Below, piece after piece: positions 1-5,719 of a DNA stretch of 5,956 nt. Made by a program: the position numbers and the translations under genes. Each line of letters opens with the position of its first letter. Position 1 is the stretch's first letter. Below the pieces are notes generated by a model. That model did no database searches. It saw nothing but the letters and a program-made list of their open reading frames with translations, and was not told the DNA's origin. This DNA comes from Alkalimonas sp. (GTDB lineage: Bacteria; Pseudomonadota; Gammaproteobacteria; Enterobacterales; Alteromonadaceae): assembly GCA_007117525.1 (NCBI GenBank), contig SKGJ01000231.1, positions 1-5,956 of the forward strand, written 5' to 3'.

Positions 1-351
1 GGTATCGGTGCCTTCGACGGTTAAGGGCAGCGGAAATCCGCTGCTGGGAAGCCGGATCTCAAAGCCAGATGTTGCCTGTTGCGCTCTTGCTCGTTGCAAT
101 GCCTGACGCATGTAGGTGTTGGCCAGCGCAGGGGAGTAACGTCGATAGGCGCGAAGGTGCTGTTGCATGCTCTGCTTTGGCAGTTGAAATGAAAGCTCCA
201 CCAGCTGCCCTTGTTGTTGCCAGTGGTAGTGAAAGCGCAGTTCATTATCATCTGAGCTGCGCTGAAGCTGAAGGTTGGCAGCTGCCACTGACCAGGCAGT
301 CAGGCAGCCGACAAGTAACAGAGTGAAGGTCAGGTGGTGCTGAGCTGGCAT
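1..351 (-). CDS. Exported protein of unknown function, 3' part cut by window edge
   Basis: An open minus-strand frame runs from the ATG at 351-349 to the window edge, giving 117 codons without a stop. I do not recognise the family. The N-terminus has a hydrophobic stretch (about residues 7-25, TFTLLLVGCLTAWSVAAA) typical of an export signal. It could be cut after the AAA run or at the lipobox-like LVGC (Cys16); the n-region carries only histidines, which is unusual. The mature part starts with an alternating strand-like region (about 26-60) and continues into a basic, Gln/Arg-rich helical stretch (about 65-95). The ATG lies inside the 3' end of the upstream choice-of-anchor H gene (22-bp overlap). 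I see no clear Shine-Dalgarno there, so translational coupling is likely. An in-frame ATG at 384-382 would add 11 residues but would move the signal peptide away from the N-terminus. A shared envelope role with the upstream gene is inferred only from the overlap. Confidence 0.72.
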   Translation of the reverse strand, partial: MPAQHHLTFTLLLVGCLTAWSVAAANLQLQRSSDDNELRFHYHWQQQGQLVELSFQLPKQSMQQHLRAYRRYSPALANTYMRQALQRARAQQATSGFEIRLPSSGFPLPLTVEGTDT

Positions 352-974
352 CGGCGTTGTTGTAAGCGGTAAAGCACTAAGCATAGCCCGCTCAGCGACA
401 GAATACCAAAACTGCCACCATAGCTTTCAACCACTGCAATGACTTGCTGATCCCGTCGATAGTCTTCCAGTGGCAAATCGGCCAGGATGGGCTCGTCCCA
501 GGCGGAAACTTCCGCCAGCAACCAGCCATCATTCGCATCGAACAAACGGATGGTCAGATCGTAGTAATCGGTCGGGTAGTTGTCCTCCAGTACCGTTTCA
601 ATGGCAAACCAGTCCTGCCGGCTTTGCCGGTGCAGGGTAAAAATAGAACTGACATGAAAGATTTGCTCTGCTTGTCCGGGGCGCTGCAGGCTGAACTCAG
701 CCCAGACGGCCTGACGTGAGCGGTTGGTGTCGGCATCAAACTTCAGGTACAACTGATGGTAAAAGCCATTGTTGTTGTGATCCCCACTTAACTCCAACTC
801 AATGCGGTGAAACCAAACATCGGTGCTGTGGCTCTGAGCTGTCACCAAGCTACCGTCTTGCATCTGACTGTCAGGCGCATCCGAGCCACGATGCTCCAGG
901 GTGGTGCTGCTGGCTGCTTGAGCATCCAGCTCCATTGCGGCCATCAGCAGCAAAATACTGAATAGATACTTCAT
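330..974 (-). CDS. Choice-of-anchor H family protein with GlyGly-CTERM-like C-terminus
   Basis: This 214-residue protein is exported and probably surface-anchored. A signal peptide is visible at residues 1-20 (MKYLFSILLLMAAMELDAQA). A low-complexity linker follows, then a beta-rich domain at about 52-172. That domain has the pattern I associate with choice-of-anchor H proteins: a D-x-N-x-N-G-F/Y segment near 65-72 (DHNNNGFY), LKFDADT at 77-83, and YPTDYYDLTIRLFDAN at 133-148, ending in LPLEDYR. The C-terminus has SYGG (184-187), a hydrophobic helix of about 16 residues (188-203), then a basic end (RLQQRR). This is the architecture of GlyGly-CTERM signals, which are processed by rhombosortase in other Gammaproteobacteria. 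The ATG at 974-972 has a strong AGGAAGGA site (981-988) six bases upstream. The molecular function is unknown. The family call is from memory of its motifs; the GG-helix-basic tail is seen directly. Confidence 0.8.
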   Translation of the reverse strand: MKYLFSILLLMAAMELDAQAASSTTLEHRGSDAPDSQMQDGSLVTAQSHSTDVWFHRIELELSGDHNNNGFYHQLYLKFDADTNRSRQAVWAEFSLQRPGQAEQIFHVSSIFTLHRQSRQDWFAIETVLEDNYPTDYYDLTIRLFDANDGWLLAEVSAWDEPILADLPLEDYRRDQQVIAVVESYGGSFGILSLSGLCLVLYRLQQRRCQLSTT

Positions 975-980
975 CGCTAG

Positions 981-988
981 TCCTTCCT
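981..988 (-). promoter_or_regulatory. Ribosome binding site of the choice-of-anchor H gene
   Basis: On the minus strand AGGAAGGA lies six bases before the ATG at 974-972. It fixes the start so that the protein opens with the signal peptide MKYLFSILLL. Confidence 0.7.
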
Positions 989-1001
989 TTTCTGCTTGCT
1001 A

Positions 1002-1063
1002 TATACCCAAGTGACCTCAAGATGATCCCGCTGAAGCCTGCATCTTGAAGTCACTTGGGTATA
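1002..1063. repeat. 62-base near-perfect palindrome (REP/MITE-like element)
   Basis: The left arm 1002-1024 and right arm 1041-1063 are reverse complements at 22 of 23 positions. The only mismatch is C1016 against A1049, which becomes a G-U wobble in RNA from the minus strand. The loop is 16 bases (1025-1040). The outer ends read TATACCCAAGTGAC and GTCACTTGGGTATA. The element sits between two divergent genes, so it is in the 5' leader or promoter region of one or both and is not a terminator between convergent genes. It has no T-run of the type that follows intrinsic terminators. The arm sequence looks familiar to me as a dispersed motif in marine Gammaproteobacteria, but I cannot verify this here. 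The TATA at both ends would fit a TA-targeting MITE, though no clear duplication beyond the palindrome is seen. Confidence 0.75.
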
Positions 1064-1073
1064 CAATACAAGG

Positions 1074-1079
1074 TATAGT
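1074..1079 (+). promoter_or_regulatory. Possible -10 box for the pseudouridine synthase gene
   Basis: TATAGT matches five of six bases of the sigma-70 -10 consensus and lies 38 bases before the GTG start. I see no convincing -35 hexamer at 16-18 bases upstream; that position falls inside the right arm of the palindrome. An overlapping alternative, TACAAT at 1062-1067, also lacks a good -35. Confidence 0.25.
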
Positions 1080-1105
1080 GGAAGGGCATGAATCCCTGCT
1101 GAATT

Positions 1106-1110
1106 GGAAG
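1106..1110 (+). promoter_or_regulatory. Ribosome binding site supporting the GTG start at 1118
   Basis: GGAAG sits seven bases before GTG 1118-1120. The frame is closed by a TGA at 1100-1102, and no ATG occurs in frame until codon 36, which lies inside the N-terminal domain. This site therefore decides for the GTG. Confidence 0.6.
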
Positions 1111-1117
1111 CCTTGAA

Positions 1118-1975
1118 GTGACGAAGCTAAGCCGCAGTTGGCCTGTGACCGAAAAAACCGAAGCCATTCGTTTTTTGTCAGAGCAGGTACCGGAATTATC
1201 AAAAAGCCGTCTGAAAGACGCCATGGTGAAGGGCTGTGTCTGGTTGCAACAAGGGAAAAAGCAGAAGCGACTACGCCGCGCGCAAACCTCACTGCTGCCG
1301 GGGCAACAGCTGTCGCTGCACTACGATGCAGCTATTTTGCAACGGCAAGTGGCTGCCAGTGCATTGCTGCAAGACTTCGGTGCTTACTCGCTCTGGTGGA
1401 AGCCAGCCGGCGTGCTGTCGCAGGGCAGCTTGTGGGGCGATCATTTGTCTTTACTGCGCCAGGCTGAACTCGCAACCAAGCGGCCGGTTTTTCTGGTGCA
1501 CCGGCTCGACAGAGAGGCCAGTGGCTTGGTGCTGCTGGCCCATCAGTCGAAAGCGGCAGCGGTTTTAAGTCAGCAATTTCAACAAAGTACTCTGGGGAAA
1601 ACCTACCATGTGGCTGTGCAGGGAACTCTGGCTGATGAGGTGCTGCAAAGGGGCGAGATAACATCGCCTTTGGATGGCAAGAGCTGCATCACCCGGTTTT
1701 CTCTGCTGTCATCGCAGCAGCAACCAGAGCAAAGCTGGTTGCAAGTGCAATTACTGACGGGGCGCAAGCACCAAATACGACGACATTTTTCCGGGTTGGG
1801 ACGCCCGGTGATGGGCGACCCACGCTATGGCAACAAAGCTTCTATGGCAGAGACTCTGGCATTGCAGGCGGTAGCGCTGGAGTGGCAATGCCCACAGAGC
1901 CGACAGCGCCGCTCTTTTGCGCTGCCAAACCACTTGCAATTAATCCAGCAGCTCGGTAATGGCGGGGTTGAGTAA
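1118..1975 (+). CDS. RluA-family RNA pseudouridine synthase
   Basis: The 285-residue cytoplasmic enzyme isomerises uridine to pseudouridine in rRNA or tRNA; the exact target cannot be read from the sequence. Residues about 15-70 resemble a small S4-like RNA-binding module (SKSRLKDAMVKGCVWLQQG...LLPGQQLSLHYD). The catalytic domain follows, opening with LWWKPAGVLSQG (92-103) and the segment WGDHLSLLR. The hallmark HRLDREASG (128-136) contains the catalytic aspartate Asp131. The second conserved motif, GRKHQIRRHF (215-224), and GDPRYG (233-238) are intact, so activity is expected. The WGDH..LLR...RPVFLVHRLDREASG context resembles the uncharacterised RluA-like group of Gammaproteobacteria more than RluA, RluC, RluD or TruC, so no symbol is given. 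The start is GTG with a GGAAG site. The gene is divergent from the choice-of-anchor H gene. Its last 36 bp overlap the convergent TPR gene, and no separate terminator is visible. Confidence 0.93.
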   Translation: MTKLSRSWPVTEKTEAIRFLSEQVPELSKSRLKDAMVKGCVWLQQGKKQKRLRRAQTSLLPGQQLSLHYDAAILQRQVAASALLQDFGAYSLWWKPAGVLSQGSLWGDHLSLLRQAELATKRPVFLVHRLDREASGLVLLAHQSKAAAVLSQQFQQSTLGKTYHVAVQGTLADEVLQRGEITSPLDGKSCITRFSLLSSQQQPEQSWLQVQLLTGRKHQIRRHFSGLGRPVMGDPRYGNKASMAETLALQAVALEWQCPQSRQRRSFALPNHLQLIQQLGNGGVE

Positions 1976-3958
1976 CCGATCCTGCTGCCAAAGCTCAATA
2001 CTGCCCAGCTGCAGAGCATTAAGCAAATCCTGACGGGGGTTTTCCGTCAACCACTCACAAGGGCTGTTCTCCTGAACTTTGAGTTGCAGGTGCAAGTGCT
2101 TGTCACGGTGGCAAAGCTGCTCTGCCAAATGCCAGCTTAGCCAAACCGCTTCGCGCAATGCCTGCAGGTGCGAAGCGGCAAAGTTATCACCCAGCAAGGG
2201 ATGCAGCGGCAGTAGCAGGCTCTGCAACAATGGTGCCGGTTGCAATTGTTTTCGTTGCTGCAGCAGATGCAGCAAAATGGCTTGTTCCACTTCAGCAGCT
2301 TGGGCTTCGGAGCATTGCAAACCCAGCCAGAGCACATCGCTGTGAATGGTAAGTTGTATGACTTCGGGCATCTTCATGTACTGCAATAGACTGACCAAGG
2401 CCTGACGCAGCTGAAGTTCACCGTGGCGTTGTTTGTAATCTTGGCAGCCACGTACGGTGATGGCCATCAGGTGCAGCGGTAATTTCTGACGTTGATGTGC
2501 GGTAAGCTTGTCCGAGAACTGGCCCCATTGCTGGGAGTACACCAGCTGCGCCGGCGAACGTTGGCGTTGCAATGCTTTGACCTGTCGTCGACTCCACAAG
2601 ACTGTGATTGCTAACAGCAGGCTGATGCTGGCTAAGAGCCAGACTAGCCAGTAGTTAGCTGTCTGTTGTGGCTGAGTAGGTCCCTCGGGTGATGAAGGCT
2701 GAAAGTAATCCAACCGCAGTCGATACTGCTCCTGCAGCTCTTCAAAGCGCAAAGCGCGGGCAAGCTGGCTGTAGTGGTATGCCTGCTGCCAATTCTGGCT
2801 TTGGGCTGCTAACTCAGCGGCCAGTTCGCTGTACCGGTAGCGAATGTGCATCGCCTGATTGCTGTCCGTTGCATCCATCTGCATCAGTTGCAGTTGCTGT
2901 TGTGCTTGCTCAATGTTGTCTTGAGTTAGCATCAAGTCAGCCAATGACAGTTGGGTGCGATGTGTCAGCTCTCGATTGCCCATTTGGGTGGTGAGCACCA
3001 GGGCCTGACGCAACAGCTGTTCGGAGCGCTCTAATTGCTGCTGTTGCTGTGCCCAGGTAGCCAGGTGCAGTTTACTTTTCGATATCAGGTAGTTGTCGTT
3101 GAGTTGCCGGCTGCGCTGCAGGGCTTCCAGTAAGGAGGACTCGAGTTCCGGATCGGGTTGACTTTGCTCCAGTTCGACGGCAGCAATGCGCAGCAGGCTG
3201 TTGATGTAAGGCCGCTCCATACTGTGCTGCAGAAAGCCTTGCCGGGCCTGATGAAAGGCCGCCAGCGCCTGGTCTGGTAATCCCAAACGCTGGTAACCCA
3301 TGCCATAGCGCAATTGAATCAGCGGAAAAGCATGCTCAGCTTCCAGTTCGGTTGCCAGTTGCAGGCTTTGGTTGAAATGGGCAAAAGCCTCGGCAACGCG
3401 GTTTAATTGCAGCAACAAGCGACCCAATAAGAAGTGTGAATTCAACTGCTGGCCTGGGTTGTTCGCTTGTTGCAGGCTTTTTTCCGCATAATGAATGGCC
3501 GCCTGGTAGTTACTTTGTTGCAGGTAAGCCTGGGCCAGACTTTCGTACACTTCGGTTTTCAGCAAGCGGGCTTGGTCATGCTGTAAAGGTTCCAGCCATT
3601 GCACGGCTTGAAGCAATGCCTCGATCCCCAAATCGGTATTGCGGTAAAGCCGGCCATAGATTTCAGCTTTGGTATGATAAAGCCTGGCCTGATGCAAGGG
3701 GTGATCGTCCAGTAAACTAGCCAGTCCAATGGCGCGCTCAATGCTGTTTAGTGCCGGCTCTCTTTGGCTCAGACGAAGATGCGCAAAAGCAAGCTCAAGC
3801 CAGTAACTGCTGGAGCCTTCTGCCGGACTAGCCAGGGCTTGCTCCAAAAAATGTTCCGGGTTTTGCCGAATCAGATCGGAGCGAAACTCCGGCTCATCAG
3901 CCAAAGCAGAGGAGGCCTGAGCGAACAGAGTGAGCAGCAGGAATGAAACAAAGCGCAT
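1940..3958 (-). CDS. TPR-repeat membrane protein with degenerate GGDEF-like domain
   Basis: This 672-residue inner-membrane protein probably senses or scaffolds. Residues 1-20 are a signal peptide (SFLLLTLFAQASSALA, cut before DEPEF). About 50-410 is an alpha-helical solenoid of TPR-type repeats, clear near 52-85, 134-168 (ESLAQAYLQQSNYQAAIHYA), 173-205, 214-245, 295-325 and 374-408. A transmembrane helix at about 436-456 (YWLVWLLASISLLLAITVLW) puts the repeats in the periplasm and the C-terminus in the cytoplasm. Residues about 480-625 follow the pattern of a GGDEF domain: LMAITVRGCQDYKQRHGEL (497-515) aligns with the D-x-D-x-FK-x-x-N-D-x-x-G-H region. The signature loop is IHSDVLWLGL (538-547), however, so GGDEF is lost and cyclase activity is unlikely. 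Related TPR-GGDEF proteins are common in Alteromonadales. The gene lies 39 bp after the dehydrogenase and probably shares its transcript. No good Shine-Dalgarno precedes the ATG. The degenerate-domain assignment is by pattern only. Confidence 0.85.
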   Translation of the reverse strand: MRFVSFLLLTLFAQASSALADEPEFRSDLIRQNPEHFLEQALASPAEGSSSYWLELAFAHLRLSQREPALNSIERAIGLASLLDDHPLHQARLYHTKAEIYGRLYRNTDLGIEALLQAVQWLEPLQHDQARLLKTEVYESLAQAYLQQSNYQAAIHYAEKSLQQANNPGQQLNSHFLLGRLLLQLNRVAEAFAHFNQSLQLATELEAEHAFPLIQLRYGMGYQRLGLPDQALAAFHQARQGFLQHSMERPYINSLLRIAAVELEQSQPDPELESSLLEALQRSRQLNDNYLISKSKLHLATWAQQQQQLERSEQLLRQALVLTTQMGNRELTHRTQLSLADLMLTQDNIEQAQQQLQLMQMDATDSNQAMHIRYRYSELAAELAAQSQNWQQAYHYSQLARALRFEELQEQYRLRLDYFQPSSPEGPTQPQQTANYWLVWLLASISLLLAITVLWSRRQVKALQRQRSPAQLVYSQQWGQFSDKLTAHQRQKLPLHLMAITVRGCQDYKQRHGELQLRQALVSLLQYMKMPEVIQLTIHSDVLWLGLQCSEAQAAEVEQAILLHLLQQRKQLQPAPLLQSLLLPLHPLLGDNFAASHLQALREAVWLSWHLAEQLCHRDKHLHLQLKVQENSPCEWLTENPRQDLLNALQLGSIELWQQDRLLNPAITELLD

Positions 3959-3997
3959 AGTTCGTGAAACTGAATCATTGGATAGCGGTATTGTGCG

Positions 3998-4981
3998 TCA
4001 CTTTGGCCGGGCTGTACAGCTTGTTGTTGGCCCGTTGCTTTCGCTTCGCTGTTGTAGCCAGTGCGTTAACTGCCTGGCGACCGTGGCTATCAGCCGATTA
4101 CGGGCTGCTCGACTGGCCCAGGCCACATGCGGGGTCAGCAGCAGACGTGGATGAGGTCTTTGCAGTAAAGGATGCTCTGCCGGGGGCGGTTCTTGTTCCA
4201 GCACGTCCAAAGCGGCCGCCTGCAGCTGTTGCTGTTGCAATGCCTTCAGCAAGGCGGTGCTATCCACCAGGCCACCGCGGGCAGTGTTGATTAAAATTGC
4301 GCTGGGCTTAAGCCAGCTAAGCTGTTCTGCACCTATCAGCTGCTGGTTGTCGGTGGTTAGTGGGCAGTGCAATGACAGCACATCGGCCTGGGTCAATGCA
4401 TCACGAAAGGGTGTGCGTCCGGGACGGCAGAGGGTTGCTCCGGGCCGCTCGGCAACACAGACCGTCATGCCAAACGCCTGAGCCAGTTTTGCGGTGGCCT
4501 GCCCCAGGACCCCGTAGCCGACGATGGTCATGGTTTGGCCGGCAAGCTCCTGAATCGGATGCTCCAGCAGACAAAAGTGCGGGCTCTGGCTCCACTTTCC
4601 CTGCTGCACTGTCTGCTGATAGGCGGCACATTGATTGGTCAGGTGCAGCAGCAGGGCAAACACATGCTGGGCAACGGCGGCGGTCGCGTAGTCGCTAACA
4701 TTTTGCACTGTGATGCCGGCATGGCTCGCGGCTATCAGATCGACATTGTTGGTGCCGGTGGCAGTGACGGCGATGTAGCGCAACTGTGGCAGCTGCCGGA
4801 TGATGGCGGCATCCAGCACCACTTTATTGACGATGGCAATCTGGTGCTGCTGCAGACGACTTACCACCTGATCGGGCGCTGTGCTTGGGTACAGCGATAA
4901 TGCCATGGGTAAACGATGCAATGGGGTTAAATCGGCATCACCGGTGGAACCGGCATCAAGAAAAGCGGCGTTAGGGATCAC
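3998..4981 (-). CDS. D-2-hydroxyacid dehydrogenase (hydroxypyruvate/glycerate dehydrogenase-like)
   Basis: The 327-residue cytoplasmic NAD(P)-dependent enzyme interconverts a D-2-hydroxyacid and its 2-oxoacid. By overall pattern it is closest to hydroxypyruvate reductase/glycerate dehydrogenase (HprA-like), which acts in glycerate and serine metabolism. The substrate-side motif ATGTNNVDL is at 74-82. The Rossmann motif GYGVLG is at 155-160, and VAERPG (176-181) ends strand beta-2 with Glu178 followed by Arg179, so the NAD versus NADP choice is uncertain. The catalytic residues are all present: Arg235 in NTARGG, Glu264 in DVLEQEP and His285 in TPHVAW. Length is normal for the family, with no ACT or regulatory domain, so it is neither SerA nor PdxB. 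The start is GTG 4981-4979 with a perfect AGGAG six bases upstream. The gene is first in an apparent operon with the TPR protein and divergent from DUF2798. Physiological substrate is inferred. Confidence 0.92.
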   Translation of the reverse strand: MIPNAAFLDAGSTGDADLTPLHRLPMALSLYPSTAPDQVVSRLQQHQIAIVNKVVLDAAIIRQLPQLRYIAVTATGTNNVDLIAASHAGITVQNVSDYATAAVAQHVFALLLHLTNQCAAYQQTVQQGKWSQSPHFCLLEHPIQELAGQTMTIVGYGVLGQATAKLAQAFGMTVCVAERPGATLCRPGRTPFRDALTQADVLSLHCPLTTDNQQLIGAEQLSWLKPSAILINTARGGLVDSTALLKALQQQQLQAAALDVLEQEPPPAEHPLLQRPHPRLLLTPHVAWASRAARNRLIATVARQLTHWLQQRSESNGPTTSCTARPK

Positions 4982-4987
4982 TTCAGG

Positions 4988-4992
4988 CTCCT
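4988..4992 (-). promoter_or_regulatory. Ribosome binding site supporting the GTG start at 4981
   Basis: AGGAG on the minus strand lies six bases before GTG (4981-4979). It yields the N-terminus MIPNAAFLDAG, which fits the first beta strand of the catalytic domain in this family. Confidence 0.7.
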
Positions 4993-5002
4993 GAGTTGGC
5001 TG

Positions 5003-5022
5003 ACAAGCCTGGCATGGCTTGT
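5003..5022. promoter_or_regulatory. Inverted repeat in the divergent promoter region, possible operator
   Basis: ACAAGCC (5003-5009) and GGCTTGT (5016-5022) are perfect 7-bp arms around a 6-base spacer. The repeat lies midway in the 90-bp gap between the divergent dehydrogenase and DUF2798 genes. Its right arm overlaps the possible -35 of DUF2798. This is a plausible dimeric regulator site, or a hairpin in the dehydrogenase leader. No regulator gene is adjacent. Confidence 0.35.
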
Positions 5023-5046
5023 GTTCGAGCGGACCTGCGGTATAGT
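5019..5046 (+). promoter_or_regulatory. Putative sigma-70 promoter for the DUF2798 gene
   Basis: TTGTGT (5019-5024) and TATAGT (5041-5046) are separated by 16 bases. The -10 matches five of six consensus bases and the -35 three of six. Transcription would start near 5053, leaving a leader of about 20 bases that contains the GGAAG before the ATG at 5072. Confidence 0.4.
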
Positions 5047-5071
5047 ATCTTTTTTTTATCCGGAAGATTCG

Positions 5072-5299
5072 ATGTTTCCAGCAAAGTTTCAGGCCCTTAT
5101 TTTTGCATTTATTATGTCGGGTTTTATGGCTTTTTTAATGTCCGGCATTCTCACGCTGCTGAATCTGGGCTGGTTCAGTGGCTTTGTCCTTACCTGGCTA
5201 AAAGCCTATCTGGTTGCCCATGCCTGCGCTTTCCCGTTGGTGCTTATTTTCGCACCCCTAAGCCGAAAAATAACAGCCCGCCTGATTAAAACTGGCTGA
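5072..5299 (+). CDS. DUF2798 family small membrane protein
   Basis: The 75-residue protein has two predicted membrane helices (about 8-30 and 45-63) joined by a short loop, and a basic C-terminus (SRKITARLIK) expected to face the cytoplasm. The opening MFPAKFQALIFAF, the central WLKAYL and the APLSRK motif fit DUF2798, a family of small two-helix inner-membrane proteins of unknown function. The ATG at 5072 was chosen over the in-frame GTG at 5021 because the family opens with MFP.K.Q, a GGAAG lies close upstream, and the longer version would cover the promoter-like site. The gene is divergent from the dehydrogenase. Its TGA (5297-5299) directly abuts the stop of the convergent haemoglobin gene. 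Function is unknown. Confidence 0.85.
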   Translation: MFPAKFQALIFAFIMSGFMAFLMSGILTLLNLGWFSGFVLTWLKAYLVAHACAFPLVLIFAPLSRKITARLIKTG

Positions 5300-5719
5300 T
5301 CAGCGGTCGATGACCTCCGGGTACATCGGCGCCAGCATCGCCAGCAACCGATTTTGCGCGCCGTAGGGCACCTTTTGTTGCTGCATGGCGGTGATCAAAT
5401 GATTGACCAGGCGATCAAAGTCGCGGGTGGTCAGATGCAGGCCGGTGTGGCTTTCTTCCATGGTGGCACCGCTGTACTGGCAGGGGCCGCCCGATAACTC
5501 GCAGAGTTGCTCGATCAAGAGCCGGCGAAAGCGAGGAATGTCGGTGTCGCGAAAATGGCCGACAATCAAGGGATCATGCTCAATCTGATGCAAGAGACCA
5601 TCTGTGATGGCTGCGATGCCGGCTTCTTCACCCAGTTGTTGGTACAGGCTTTGGCTTGGGGTCTGGCTGCAGCCCAGAGCGAGCAGCAGGGCGCATGCAA
5701 CAAGGAGTCGTGTTTTCAT
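5300..5719 (-). CDS. Group 1 truncated haemoglobin, predicted lipoprotein
   Basis: The 139-residue protein has a lipoprotein signal, MKTRLLVACALLLALGC, with lipobox LALGC and acylated Cys17. It should be membrane-anchored outside the cytoplasm, unlike classic cytosolic TrHbN. Residues 25-135 align without gaps to the TrHbN fold as I remember the Mycobacterium tuberculosis protein. The proximal haem ligand is His91 (ESHTGL), GGPCQYSG (77-84) is the EF-region signature, and LAPMYPEVI ends the H helix. By the same alignment B10 Tyr is Leu43, E7 is Phe64 and E11 Gln is Leu68, so the usual polar ligand-stabilising residues are absent and the distal pocket is apolar. Cys73 and Cys80 could form a disulphide. 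The ATG at 5719 has AAGGAAG six bases upstream and overlaps the DUF3034 stop as TAATG, so the genes are translationally coupled. Haem binding is expected; the ligand and role (NO, O2 or redox) are unknown. Confidence 0.93.
   Translation of the reverse strand: MKTRLLVACALLLALGCSQTPSQSLYQQLGEEAGIAAITDGLLHQIEHDPLIVGHFRDTDIPRFRRLLIEQLCELSGGPCQYSGATMEESHTGLHLTTRDFDRLVNHLITAMQQQKVPYGAQNRLLAMLAPMYPEVIDR

Noticed and set aside
69..326. Plus-strand frame opposite the left-edge exported protein
   Set aside because: The minus-strand frame is open to the edge, has a signal peptide and overlaps its operon partner, whereas the plus frame has none of these.
352..384. Upstream ATG at 384-382 for the left-edge exported protein
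   Set aside because: It is possible, but it adds 11 residues before the signal peptide and has only a weak GAGCGG upstream. I kept the ATG at 351.
1002..1063. Reading the large palindrome as an intrinsic terminator
   Set aside because: The flanking genes diverge, so no transcript needs to end there, and no T-run follows either arm.
2200..3600. Repetitive CTG/CAG-rich sequence as a DNA tandem repeat
   Set aside because: The richness reflects the Gln- and Leu-rich helices of the TPR protein. No fixed repeat unit is conserved at the base level.
3964..4290. Plus-strand open frame opposite the dehydrogenase 3' end, starting in the gap before the TPR gene
   Set aside because: Its sequence is antisense to the well-supported dehydrogenase (catalytic Glu and His region), it resembles no family and it has no good ribosome binding site.
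4535..4900. Plus-strand frame of about 120 codons within the dehydrogenase
   Set aside because: It lies fully antisense to the NAD-binding and substrate domains. Its composition mirrors the complementary codons, so it is a shadow.
5021..5071. Longer GTG start for the DUF2798 protein
   Set aside because: The added 17 residues would cover the promoter-like hexamers. The family start MFP.K.Q coincides with the ATG at 5072.
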